DNA of 64,000 nt from Komagataeibacter diospyri (GCF_006538165.1 NZ_BDLU01000037.1:62001-126000); one strand, 5' to 3'; positions 17,262 to 25,999 are shown, counted from the stretch's first letter. Made by a program: numbers and translations. Notes: generated by a model from the letters alone, not told the origin.

Positions 17262-19364
17262 TCAGGCGGCGGGATAGAATGACGGGGCGCACGCCGCACG
17301 CATGGGCGTCGCAGCGAACGCCTGTGGCATCGTGGGGGCTGCAGGCGCTGGCACGGTTGCCGCCATGGGGGCATGCGCGGGACGGCCAAGCAGGTAGCCC
17401 TGCCCTTCGTCACACCCTTCGGATGACAGCAGCGCAAGCTGGGCCGGCGTCTCGATCCCCTGCGCCAGAACAGAGACCTGCAGCGCATGACCCGCGATCA
17501 TGACGGAGCGCACCAGTTCGGCCATGGCCGGGTCCGTGCCCACCTGCTGCATGAGGGTGCGGTCGATCTTGATCTTGCCAAAGGGGAATTCGCGCAGCAT
17601 CGACAGGACCGATTTCGGGCCACCGAATTCGTCCAGCGCAAGCCTGACCCCAAGCGCATGCACCTTACGGGCCATGGCCAGGGCACGCGGACGGTCACGC
17701 TGTATCGTTGCCTCGGTAATTTCGATGACAAGGCGGCCCGCGGGCAGGCCAGTGCGTGCAAGGGTCGCCTGCACCGTATCGGCAAAACGCGGCAGCAGGA
17801 ACTGCGATGCGGACATGTTGACCGCGACACGGACATCCCCATCCCAGCCCACCGCAGCCTGGCACGCCTGGTCCAGCACCCATTCACCCAGTTCGATAAT
17901 CAGGCCGTTTTCATAGGCAAGGTCCAGGATTTCCGTGGGGGGAACGCTGCCACGCACCGGATGTTCCCACCGCAGCAGGGCCTCATATCCCGAAACCGCG
18001 CCCGTCGCGACGACAGTCTGCACCTGAAAGAACAGCGAAAGCTGGCCATTGGTCATGGCGTCGCGCAGGTCATCACCCATCGCACGGCGTTCACGCACGT
18101 TCTGGTCCAGCGAGCTTTCATAATACCAGATCGTATGCTGCAGGTCGGTCTTGGCGCGATACATGGCAAGATCGGCACGCGAGATCAGGGTTTCACTGTC
18201 CGTCGCATCAACCGGATAGACCGCAACCCCGATGCTGCCGCCACTGGTCACCATGTAATCATCAATGGGAATGGGCTGGTTCAGCGCCTGCTGGATGCGG
18301 TTTACGAAATCATGCAGTTCCGCCTGATCCGACGTGCGGTGGATGGCTATGAATTCATCCCCCCCCAGGCGAGCCACGAATTCTCCTTCCCCCAGTAGCG
18401 CGCTGAAACGCCCGGCCAGTGTGGTCAGCACGACATCGCCAGCCGCATGGCCACGGGTATCGTTGATTTCCTTAAATTTATTAAGGTCAATACCAATGAC
18501 CGCAAACTGTTCGCCATTCTGGTCAGCCGTTGCGACTTCCTGATTGAGGCGTTCATTGAAGCTTATGCGGTTGGGCAGGCCGGTCAGCGCATCGGACATG
18601 GCCATGCGGTGCAGTTCGTCATACGATTCCTGCCGCACGCTGCCGTCAATGACAAAGCAGGCGATACCGGCAATGATTGTCAGCATCGAACCGGCAATGA
18701 CAGCGAAGCCGATGGCCTGAAACTGTTCATTGTCATGCAGCATCTGCATATGCGGGTGCATGGTGACATGCATGGCCGCCATGCCGGTGAAATGCAGCCC
18801 GGCCACGGCACCCACCATGGCCAGCGTCATTTCGATCTCGCGCCGCAGGCTGACCGGGCGCAACGCCAGCAGCAGGGCCGCGGCGGACAGCCCGATGCCG
18901 ATCAGGACCGACACGATCGCCAGCGGCATGTTCCACACGACGGGCGCATCGATATGGTACGCCGCCATGCCGATATAATGCATGCTGGCGATACCAAGGC
19001 CGAGGATAATTCCCCCCAGCATGCAGCCCCCGCGCCCGCGCAGCCTGACCGCCACCATGACCGCACAGGGCATGGCCACGAACATGGCCACCAGCGAAAG
19101 CACGGTATACTGCGGGTCCAGATTCACGTCGGCGCCGGCATGATAGGCCAGCATGGCCGCAAAATGAGTACACCAGACAAAGCTGGCGCCCGCCATGGCG
19201 GTCAGAAAATACCAGCCGACACGCTGCCTGCCACTGGTTTCAGATACGCGGGCGACCAGTCGCATGGTAATCCATGCACCCAGCACACAAACGATCAGCG
19301 CACCAGAAAGCAGAAAGGGGTTATAAACCCTCAGTTCATAGATATGATTGCTCATTGATTCCAT
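17262..19364 (-). CDS. MHYT-GGDEF-EAL membrane c-di-GMP protein
   Basis: This 700-residue protein has seven predicted membrane helices carrying three MHYT-type motifs (WCTHFAAMLAYH, MHYIGMAAYH, LHFTGMAAMH), thought to bind metal and sense oxygen, CO or NO. A GGDEF domain with intact 'LGGDEF' follows. The EAL domain keeps EALLRWEHP, but the DDFGTGYSS loop reads DEFGGPKSV, so phosphodiesterase activity is questionable and net cyclase activity is likely. The stop is about 40 bases before the start of the PAS-GAF pair on the same strand, so all three may be co-transcribed. The start may be 19364 or the ATG at 19355; neither has a clear ribosome-binding site. Confidence 0.9.
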   Translation of the reverse strand: MESMSNHIYELRVYNPFLLSGALIVCVLGAWITMRLVARVSETSGRQRVGWYFLTAMAGASFVWCTHFAAMLAYHAGADVNLDPQYTVLSLVAMFVAMPCAVMVAVRLRGRGGCMLGGIILGLGIASMHYIGMAAYHIDAPVVWNMPLAIVSVLIGIGLSAAALLLALRPVSLRREIEMTLAMVGAVAGLHFTGMAAMHVTMHPHMQMLHDNEQFQAIGFAVIAGSMLTIIAGIACFVIDGSVRQESYDELHRMAMSDALTGLPNRISFNERLNQEVATADQNGEQFAVIGIDLNKFKEINDTRGHAAGDVVLTTLAGRFSALLGEGEFVARLGGDEFIAIHRTSDQAELHDFVNRIQQALNQPIPIDDYMVTSGGSIGVAVYPVDATDSETLISRADLAMYRAKTDLQHTIWYYESSLDQNVRERRAMGDDLRDAMTNGQLSLFFQVQTVVATGAVSGYEALLRWEHPVRGSVPPTEILDLAYENGLIIELGEWVLDQACQAAVGWDGDVRVAVNMSASQFLLPRFADTVQATLARTGLPAGRLVIEITEATIQRDRPRALAMARKVHALGVRLALDEFGGPKSVLSMLREFPFGKIKIDRTLMQQVGTDPAMAELVRSVMIAGHALQVSVLAQGIETPAQLALLSSEGCDEGQGYLLGRPAHAPMAATVPAPAAPTMPQAFAATPMRAACAPSFYPAA

Positions 19365-19761
19365 TTTTCAACGATCAATACCATCCAGTTATCAGCAGAT
19401 TTCTGGGTAAAATCTGCCACCACACACGTAATGCGGAAAACCGACCGGTATCAAACGCCTACAATAGGGGCATTTAACAAAGTATCAGATATTTATTTTT
19501 ATATTTATTATGATTAATCGGATATTAGTAAAGGTTTCCAGAATATGCAACAACAAATATCCCGTTCAAAATCCTATATCCAATCTCCCGCATCCCTACA
19601 TCATGCTGATAGGAACACTGCTCCAATATTAATAAGGAAATACCAGACCAACATACAATAATAGGTTTATTTTCCTAAATTATACCTATTTTCGTATTGT
19701 TTCTGTTTGTTTCTGGCTGGATTGCAAACGGTAGCAGTCCACCAAGCCCCGCATGCCGCCA
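19365..19761. other. 397-base AT-rich non-coding region
   Basis: I see no convincing gene here. The segment is far richer in A and T than its surroundings, with runs such as ATATTTATTTTTATATT near 19488. It lies upstream of the MHYT-GGDEF-EAL gene and downstream of cytochrome b561, both on the minus strand. It is a good candidate for a long regulatory leader or promoter of the c-di-GMP genes. Confidence 0.5.
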
Positions 19762-20328
19762 TTAGGGCAGCATGCGTTGGAAAACCTGATCCCGGATCCC
19801 CAGCAGGTGATAAAATCCTGCGCCGGCGTGAAAGCATGCCAGACAGAACAGTAACCATGCATTCCAATGATGTAACGACGAAAAAAAGAAATGCGCCCCG
19901 CCCATCAATGCCGGAAAAGGGGAATTGATCGGCACGCCAAATGCAATCACGGGACGCCCAGTTGTCCAGCGCGCCATGTAACCGAACACGATTTCCCCAC
20001 CCAGCAGCAGATAAAGCAGGCGGTGTATGCTGCGCGCGACACGATCCTGAAATGTTACAACGGGAAAACGAATTGCTTTCCCCCCCGTCATTGCCCATGC
20101 CATGCGGGTAACGAACACCGCCGCCAGCAGCACGCCCAGCGACGTATGGGTAACCGCCAGAAACAACCGCATGGGGGCCGTGCGGTCCATAAGGTGCCAC
20201 GCCACCTGCCCGACCACGAACTGTTCCACCACCAGGACGGCGGTGATCCAGTGCAGCCAGCGGGTTTCCCAACTGTACCGCTGGGGCATACGCGACGTGA
20301 CGGATGAATATGCTGCCATACCGATCAC
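19762..20328 (-). CDS. cytochrome b561 family protein
   Basis: This 188-residue protein is a four-helix integral membrane di-haem b cytochrome. It begins with 'RYSWETRWLHWITAVLVVEQ', the family hallmark with the first haem His. A second His pair ('THTSLGV' and 'SIHRLLYLLLGGEIVFGY') and 'SLHHWNAWLLFCLACFHAGA' near the C-terminus complete the set. Such proteins move electrons from quinol to periplasmic acceptors such as superoxide. It is probably monocistronic. The Met at 20319 is an alternative start. Confidence 0.88.
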   Translation of the reverse strand: MIGMAAYSSVTSRMPQRYSWETRWLHWITAVLVVEQFVVGQVAWHLMDRTAPMRLFLAVTHTSLGVLLAAVFVTRMAWAMTGGKAIRFPVVTFQDRVARSIHRLLYLLLGGEIVFGYMARWTTGRPVIAFGVPINSPFPALMGGAHFFFSSLHHWNAWLLFCLACFHAGAGFYHLLGIRDQVFQRMLP

Positions 20329-20376
20329 CTGCTGGCCTGGTAGCTGCGTGAAGACACTGGGAACGTGACGGTCGTA

Positions 20377-20745
20377 TCAGTCAACGCCGGGCAGAATCGA
20401 ACTGTCTTCCCCACCAATATGCATGTTGGAATAACTGCCGTCACTCATGCCGGGGGCTTCGCTGCCCGATGCGGTGCCGGGCATCATCATGGCGCCTGTC
20501 ATCTGGTCGGATTCCTCGCCATCATTACGGAACTGTGGCACGCCGCCGCCCGAACCGGTTTCCGGCGCGCTATAGTTACCCCTTACCCCGGCGGATGCAT
20601 CGTTCGCTTCCGATTCACCCGGTGTATAGCTGCCCATGTCACTGCTGTTTCCGCTGGAATGGCTGCGTGCATGTGCTACGCCACCATGACTGACCGCCAC
20701 CATCACCGTCAGGGCGGCCAGACCCTTCGTAATATAACCTGACAT
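20377..20745 (-). CDS. small secreted Ser/Gly/Met-rich protein
   Basis: This 122-residue protein has a clean signal peptide (SGYITKGLAALTVMVAVSHGGVAHA, cut after AHA). The mature part is low-complexity and acidic, rich in Ser, Gly, Asp and Met ('SSGNSSDMGSYTPGESEAND', 'SDQMTGAMMMPGTASGSEA'). No domain is recognised. GGGAGGAAAAGC lies before the ATG at 20745, which fixes the start well inside a longer ORF. It is next to cytochrome b561 on the same strand. A periplasmic or surface role is all that can be said. Confidence 0.7.
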   Translation of the reverse strand: MSGYITKGLAALTVMVAVSHGGVAHARSHSSGNSSDMGSYTPGESEANDASAGVRGNYSAPETGSGGGVPQFRNDGEESDQMTGAMMMPGTASGSEAPGMSDGSYSNMHIGGEDSSILPGVD

Positions 20746-20996
20746 CCGGCTTTTCCTCCCGTTATGCGCCATGCAATTGGTCCGCATGGCGTTCATGCTG
20801 TTTACATGGGGCATGCACCCCGCCGCGCCAATAGTATTGCGCATACGGCCGGACCGGGACATTTCTGCCACGCATATGACGCGCGTGTGCCATGCATCCT
20901 AAAACACGTGAACGGGCGTATGGTTGTCATGAAACGTAACGCTGTACACGGTCCACCCGCAGCGTTACCGACACATTGCCTGCTGGAGAATGAGAG

Positions 20997-21518
20997 ATGA
21001 CCATCCTCGCCACCCTTCCCCTGACCCAGATGACCGTTGTGCCCGACCTGCTGGCAGCACCGGTGGGCACCGTGATGCTTGCATCGGAAGTCTCACGCGA
21101 TGACCAGAAAATCGTCATTCGCAGCCGCCTTGTCACGAACGGCAGGACAACGCCCGGCCTGATCATGATGACGGCGGCGGCCAAGGGCTATTTCGTGCCC
21201 GATGAAGCCTGCACCGCCTTCGTACGCACGGCGCTGGATGTCACGGAAGTCATGCCGCTGCTGCTGACAAAGATCATTCCCGGCTTCCGCTACAAATACG
21301 ATGCGGTCGTGCGCGGGGATGTATGGCAGCTGAAGGATGAAGCGGGCACGCAGTTCGCGGGGCTTGCGATCGGTTCCTCCGATGAGGAGGAAAGCAAGGT
21401 CTATGCCTATGCCCGGATCGAGGGTGGCCGGATCGGCGACATCGTGGCCGCAAGCCGCGTGGCCTATCTGGGCCAGCTTGATTTCGGCGCAGGCACAGCT
21501 ACCCCTACCCTGGGCTGA
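20997..21518 (+). CDS. conserved-looking cytoplasmic protein of unknown function
   Basis: This 173-residue protein has a GGAGAATGAGAG ribosome-binding region just before the ATG. It has no signal peptide or membrane segment. It starts with a hydrophobic stretch (ILATLPLTQMTVVPDLLAAP) and continues as mixed alpha/beta; I recognise no domain or catalytic motif. It is divergent from the small secreted protein and convergent with the ferritin-like gene, with a strong hairpin between the two stops. Confidence 0.65.
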   Translation: MTILATLPLTQMTVVPDLLAAPVGTVMLASEVSRDDQKIVIRSRLVTNGRTTPGLIMMTAAAKGYFVPDEACTAFVRTALDVTEVMPLLLTKIIPGFRYKYDAVVRGDVWQLKDEAGTQFAGLAIGSSDEEESKVYAYARIEGGRIGDIVAASRVAYLGQLDFGAGTATPTLG

Positions 21519-21526
21519 GGATATGG

Positions 21527-21553
21527 CCCCACCCGCCGCATTCGCGGGTGGGG
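21527..21553. terminator. bidirectional terminator hairpin
   Basis: A perfect 10-bp stem (CCCCACCCGC / GCGGGTGGGG, arms 21527-21536 and 21544-21553) lies between the convergent stops at 21518 and 21563. It has no long T run on either side, so it may work with Rho or as an mRNA end stabiliser. Confidence 0.6.
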
Positions 21554-21562
21554 ACCGGACGG

Positions 21563-22567
21563 TTACGCCGCGCCGGCCTGGCTTTCCAGGCTGGCGGAAT
21601 TGGACGTGCGCGGCAGGAAGAAGCGGATGAGACGCGCAAGATTGGGCGCAAGCTTCGGCCGCAGCAGGCGCGGGTCGTAGCCGGAAAAACGGCGTTCGTT
21701 CTCGATCAGGCAGATGTCGATCATGTCGCGCAGCGGCACGTCGACATTGGCGACTTCCTTCGTGCCATTCACGGTGAAGTTGTTGTCCTGTTCGTGCTTG
21801 TTGCCTTCGGCATCGAACGTCGTGACCATGCCCAGACGTTCATACAGCAGGAAGAACCATACGCCGATCACGCGCGCCTCGAACCAGGGGCGCTTCCACA
21901 TCGGCATGGTGGCGCGATGCCACGCCAGCCAGTTGGCGAACAGCAGGATATGGCGGCATTCTTCCTGCATCACCGGCTCGAACGTATCGATCAGCGCAGG
22001 GGGGAAGAAGGCGGATTTCTGCGCGATGGCGAACAGGCCGAACGCGAAGAAGCTGTCCACGCATTCCGAAAAACCCGTGACCAGATAGGCCCATTCCACA
22101 TCGCGCGGTTCGATGTAGGGGGGTTCGGACGCCAGCGGGATATCGTAGGCCGCCACCATCTTGGACAGGACTTCCTTATGGCGGTTTTCCTCCCACGCGT
22201 TGCGTGACAGGGCATCCTTCATGTCCGGGTCGTCAATCAGGCGGGCATAGGCCGCCATGCGCAGGCGGGCCTTGCCTTCGGTCTGCACGGCAATGTCCCA
22301 GATCGGCAGCGAGGTCACGCGTTCCAGCGTTTCCTTGTCCAGCTTGGGCCATTCGATGACCGAGGGTTTGTAGGGATTGAAGGTGTCGCGGAACATGTCC
22401 GCCACCGCCTTCTTGTGCTCCGCCGATCCGGGCGTAAGCGGGCCCGGCACCGGGCTGGACCAGTGACGGGCATTGAAATCGGCCTTTGCCACGGCATCAG
22501 GGGTCGCGGCCCCCGGGTCGCGGGCTTCGGGCAGAGTAGTGTAGATGTCAGAAAGTGATTTCGTCAT
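21563..22567 (-). CDS. ferritin-like di-iron fold protein of unknown function
   Basis: This 334-residue protein has a four-helix ferritin-like core with two carboxylate/His pairs: 'TEGKARLRMAAYARLI' and 'WEENRHKEVL', then 'FSECVDSFFAFGLF' and 'MQEECRHILLFANW'. The repeated E-E-x-R-H pattern is that of di-iron carboxylate proteins. No signal peptide is present. The start at 22567 was chosen because the upstream 32 residues are not protein-like. The substrate is unknown; oxidase, hydroxylase or iron-binding roles are possible. It is downstream of the ClpP-like gene on the same strand but 211 bases away. Confidence 0.72.
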   Translation of the reverse strand: MTKSLSDIYTTLPEARDPGAATPDAVAKADFNARHWSSPVPGPLTPGSAEHKKAVADMFRDTFNPYKPSVIEWPKLDKETLERVTSLPIWDIAVQTEGKARLRMAAYARLIDDPDMKDALSRNAWEENRHKEVLSKMVAAYDIPLASEPPYIEPRDVEWAYLVTGFSECVDSFFAFGLFAIAQKSAFFPPALIDTFEPVMQEECRHILLFANWLAWHRATMPMWKRPWFEARVIGVWFFLLYERLGMVTTFDAEGNKHEQDNNFTVNGTKEVANVDVPLRDMIDICLIENERRFSGYDPRLLRPKLAPNLARLIRFFLPRTSNSASLESQAGAA

Positions 22568-22778
22568 GTCGGCTCGCTGCTCGGAACGGTGTCGCGTGGA
22601 TACGCCGGCCGATGTGGCATTCATCCCAACAGCTGACACCCTGATTTCTGGTGTCCATATCACACCAAACCAGGAAGTGCAGAACTGTTATCTGAAATTT
22701 GCGGGGAATGCCGAAACACCCCCCGCACAACGCACCATCAGCATTATGGACCCGACAGGCGGTCCGCCTTGCCTTAAA

Positions 22779-23453
22779 TCAATGCAGGTCAGAGATTTTG
22801 TCGATCACGCGCGTCACCAGCCCGTATTCGATCGCCTCATGCGCGGACATCCAGTAATTGCGGTCCGTATCCTTGCACACCTTTTCATAAGGCTGTCCGG
22901 TTTCACGCGCGAACAGGCGGTTCAGGCGCTCACGCATCTTGATGATCTCGCGCGCTTCGATATCGATATCGGTCGCGGGGCCACGCACGCCGCCCATGGG
23001 CTGGTGCAGCAGGAAACGCGTATTGGGCAGGCAGTAGCGCCGTTCCTTATTGCCCGCAGCAAAGATCAGCGCGCCAGCGGATGCGACCCAGCCGGTACCG
23101 ATCATGTTGACGGGCGCCACCGAATCGACAAAGCGGATCATGTCATGGATGGTGTCGCCACTTTCCACATGACCGCCGGGGGAGTTCACGTACACATCGA
23201 TCGGCTTGTCCGACGCACCGGCCAGCGCCAGCAGGCGACCTGTCACGTCACGGGCGATCTTGTCATTGATCGGACCGAACACCAGCACCTTGCGCTGATC
23301 GAACAGACGACTTTCCAGTTCCCCGATGGGGGAGGACAACGTACGGTTCTTGTCAGGTTCCTCGGTTTCCGGGCCCTGGGGTTCGGGGATATCGGGATCC
23401 CTGGGATCTTCATCATCCATGCGGATGCGGTGTTTCGGCTGCATGCCGTTCAT
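22779..23453 (-). CDS. ClpP-family serine protease with altered triad
   Basis: This 224-residue protein has a charged N-terminal extension (about 40 residues, Asp/Glu/Pro-rich) before a ClpP/crotonase-fold domain. 'VYVNSPGGHVESGDTIHDMI' is the oxyanion strand, Ser125 sits in 'GWVASAGAL' and His150 in 'RFLLHQPMGG'. The third triad position, Asp in 'DTDRDxF' of ClpP, is Asn199 here ('DTDRNYWMSAHEA'). It is probably a second, divergent ClpP that pairs with a standard one or works with another chaperone. AGGGAGAA precedes the ATG at 23453. No clpX is adjacent. Confidence 0.85.
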   Translation of the reverse strand: MNGMQPKHRIRMDDEDPRDPDIPEPQGPETEEPDKNRTLSSPIGELESRLFDQRKVLVFGPINDKIARDVTGRLLALAGASDKPIDVYVNSPGGHVESGDTIHDMIRFVDSVAPVNMIGTGWVASAGALIFAAGNKERRYCLPNTRFLLHQPMGGVRGPATDIDIEAREIIKMRERLNRLFARETGQPYEKVCKDTDRNYWMSAHEAIEYGLVTRVIDKISDLH

Positions 23454-23665
23454 CGGGTTCTCCCTATGCTCCGGGACTGTCCTGGTCATGTCCTTATCCT
23501 GCGCCGCCTTGCGTCCGGTGCCAAGTCCCGACCTGACAATCAGCCACGATGACCGCTGCCGGCTACGGCCCCGGTGCGCGATCCCCCTCGCTAAGATCGG
23601 CATTGCAGGCTAGTTTGCCCCGGTCGTGTTGTGTGCAGGCCAAAAAAAGGCCATGGGAGCTAAGA

Positions 23666-24670
23666 TTGGGAAAGCGGGCACTATCGCCAAGTCCCGGAAG
23701 ATTTTTTTTTCCGCCGTCCAGACAGACCGCCGTCGCGCGGGCTGCCCTGCTGGCGTTGCTTGCCACCGGTGTGGCGGGCTGCGCGCACCATCAGGACACG
23801 GTCGATTCCGTGTCCGACTGGTACCATAACTACCAGGGCGGCGTGATCGGCCAGCAGCGTCCCCCGCCACCCGGCACGCACCAACCCTATCCCAAGGTCG
23901 GGCTGGGGCCGGACAGAACGCCCGAACTCCCCTCACCCGACCTGCGTCAGGACATCACCGCCGACCTTGAGGCCCAGCGCGAACTCAACCAGCGCCAGGA
24001 CGCGATCATGGGCACCATGCCCACGGCTGCCGACATTCCCCCCATCCCGTCGCGCCCGGCCAGCAATGGTGGGGGACAATCCGCCTCCCTCGCGGCGGCG
24101 GATGACGGCACGCAGGCAGGAAGGCAGGCAGCAGCGGGCACCAGGCCAAAATCCGAACGTGGCATGTCCCATCAGGCCGAACCCGTGCGTGACAGCAATG
24201 GACAGCTGGTCATGCCGGAGGTGACGGAAACGGTATCCGACACGCCCGAGGCGATTCCCGCCAACCTGCCATCGATCGCCGATGCACCGCCCGAACTGCC
24301 CTCCGTGGGTGGGATCAGCCTGCCCGACAATGCCGCGCGAGACGGCATGGACCTGCCCACCTATCATCTGGCAACGCCGGAAGACGGGGACCCGGTACGC
24401 TTCCTGCCCGGGTCGGACCAGATCGAGGATGGCGAGGAAGACGTGGTCGGCAACGTCGTGAAACAGCGGGGCAACCGCTTTGTGATCGTGAATGGTTATG
24501 GCAATGCCGCCACCGCCACGGCGGAAGGGCAGACCGCGGCCCTCAATCTTGCCCTGCTGCGCACCCGCACCCTAAGCAACATGCTGCGGGCGCGTGGCGT
24601 GCCAGCCAACCGAATCGTGGTACACGCCCATGCCTTTGGCAATGGTGCAAGAATTGCCATCGTGCGCTAG
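23666..24670 (+). CDS. OmpA-like outer-membrane lipoprotein
   Basis: This protein of about 334 residues, if the TTG at 23666 is used, has a signal peptide ending in the lipobox 'LLATGVAGC' and a long Pro-rich disordered linker. The C-terminal part resembles an OmpA/Pal peptidoglycan-binding domain in short form ('FVIVNGYGNAATATAEGQTA', 'LLRTRTLSNMLRARGVPANR'). The start is unclear: no ATG in this frame gives a normal signal peptide, and a T9 run lies at 23702-23710. One base fewer there would join the ATG at 23653 (MGAKIGKAGTIAKSRKIFF) to the signal peptide. It is divergent from the ClpP-like gene and followed by a terminator. Confidence 0.72.
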   Translation: MGKRALSPSPGRFFFPPSRQTAVARAALLALLATGVAGCAHHQDTVDSVSDWYHNYQGGVIGQQRPPPPGTHQPYPKVGLGPDRTPELPSPDLRQDITADLEAQRELNQRQDAIMGTMPTAADIPPIPSRPASNGGGQSASLAAADDGTQAGRQAAAGTRPKSERGMSHQAEPVRDSNGQLVMPEVTETVSDTPEAIPANLPSIADAPPELPSVGGISLPDNAARDGMDLPTYHLATPEDGDPVRFLPGSDQIEDGEEDVVGNVVKQRGNRFVIVNGYGNAATATAEGQTAALNLALLRTRTLSNMLRARGVPANRIVVHAHAFGNGARIAIVR

Positions 24671-24679
24671 AGTGTGGTG

Positions 24680-24712
24680 CATGCCCCCCCGCCGGGCGGG
24701 CATGTCATTTTT
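24680..24712 (+). terminator. intrinsic terminator after the OmpA-like lipoprotein
   Basis: A stem CATGCCC/GGGCATG (24680-24686 and 24698-24704) with a GC-rich centre is followed by TCATTTTT, 10 bases past the stop. Confidence 0.7.
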
Positions 24713-24757
24713 CCAACCCGGCGCACATCCTTCCGTGCGCCCGCAACAGAGCGTCCC

Positions 24758-25999
24758 ATGACCGAAGAATTCCATCGTATCCGCCGCCTGCCGCCCTATG
24801 TCTTCGCTGAAGTCAACAAGGCCAAGGCCCAGGCCCGAGCGCGGGGGGAGGATATCATTGATCTGGGCATGGGCAATCCCGACACCCCCACCCCGCCCCA
24901 TATCGTGCAGAAGCTGGTGGAAACGGTGGCGGACCCGCGCGCGCACCGTTATTCCGTCAGCCGTGGCATTCCGGGCCTGCGCCGGGCGCTGGCGGGGTAT
25001 TACGAACGACGTTTCAACGTAAAGCTGGACCCCGAGACGGAAGTGATTGCGACCCTTGGGTCCAAGGAAGGGCTGGCGAATCTCGCCTCCGCCATCACCA
25101 GCCCGGGCGATACGATCCTGGTGCCCAATCCGTCCTATCCCATCCATCAGTTCGGCTTCATCATCGCAGGCGCGTCCGTGCGCTCCATTCCTGCGACACC
25201 GGATGATGAAATGCTGGAAGCACTGGACCGCGCGGTGCGCCATTCCGTGCCGAAGCCCACTGCGCTGATCGTCAATTTTCCGTCAAATCCCACCGCATAT
25301 CTCGCGGACCTTGATTTCTACCGCAAGCTTGTGGCCTTTGCGCGCAAGCATGAAATCTGGATCCTGTCGGACCTTGCGTATGCGGAAATCTATTTTGGCG
25401 ACAATGTGCCCCCTTCCATCCTTGAGGTTCCCGGGGCGAAGGACATCGCCGTTGAATTCACGTCCCTGTCCAAGACCTATTCCATGGCGGGCTGGCGCAT
25501 GGGCTTTGCCGCGGGCAACCCGAAGCTGATCGCGGCCCTTACCCGTATCAAGTCCTATCTGGACTATGGCGCGTTCACCCCCATTCAGGTCGCGGCGGTC
25601 GCGGCACTCAGCGGCCCGCAGGACTGTGTGGCTGAAATCCGCGACATCTATCGCAAGCGCCGTGACGTGCTGATCCAGGGACTGCAGGCGGCAGGATGGG
25701 AGGTTCCTTCCCCCGAAGGGTCGATGTTCGCATGGGCCCCCATCCCCGGACGCTTCCGCGAACTGGGCAGCGTGGGTTTTTCCAAGCTGCTGCTGAAGGA
25801 AGCGGGCGTCGCGGTGGCCCCCGGCCTTGGCTTCGGGGAACATGGCGAGGGTTTCGTGCGCATCGGACTGGTGGAAAATACCCAGCGCCTGCGTCAGGCC
25901 TGCCGTTCCATCCGCCATTTCATGACGGAACATGGCGGCATCGCCCCCACCACGCAGCAGGCTGCCCCGCTGCCTGACTCGCAGCCTGCCCATTCATGA
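24758..25999 (+). CDS. class I/II aminotransferase, AlaC-like
   Basis: This 413-residue PLP enzyme of fold type I begins 'FHRIRRLPPYVFAEVNKAKA', typical of the AlaC/YfdZ group that transaminates alanine/pyruvate or related pairs. The PLP-binding Lys is in 'SLSKTYSMAGWRMGF'. The 'NFPSNPTAYLADLDFY' stretch and the C-terminal 'RIGLVENTQRLRQACRSI' also match. It overlaps hom by 4 bases (ATGA), an arrangement seen in many alphaproteobacteria and pointing to a link with aspartate-family amino acids. The ATG at 24758 is preferred to the longer ORF. Confidence 0.9.
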   Translation: MTEEFHRIRRLPPYVFAEVNKAKAQARARGEDIIDLGMGNPDTPTPPHIVQKLVETVADPRAHRYSVSRGIPGLRRALAGYYERRFNVKLDPETEVIATLGSKEGLANLASAITSPGDTILVPNPSYPIHQFGFIIAGASVRSIPATPDDEMLEALDRAVRHSVPKPTALIVNFPSNPTAYLADLDFYRKLVAFARKHEIWILSDLAYAEIYFGDNVPPSILEVPGAKDIAVEFTSLSKTYSMAGWRMGFAAGNPKLIAALTRIKSYLDYGAFTPIQVAAVAALSGPQDCVAEIRDIYRKRRDVLIQGLQAAGWEVPSPEGSMFAWAPIPGRFRELGSVGFSKLLLKEAGVAVAPGLGFGEHGEGFVRIGLVENTQRLRQACRSIRHFMTEHGGIAPTTQQAAPLPDSQPAHS

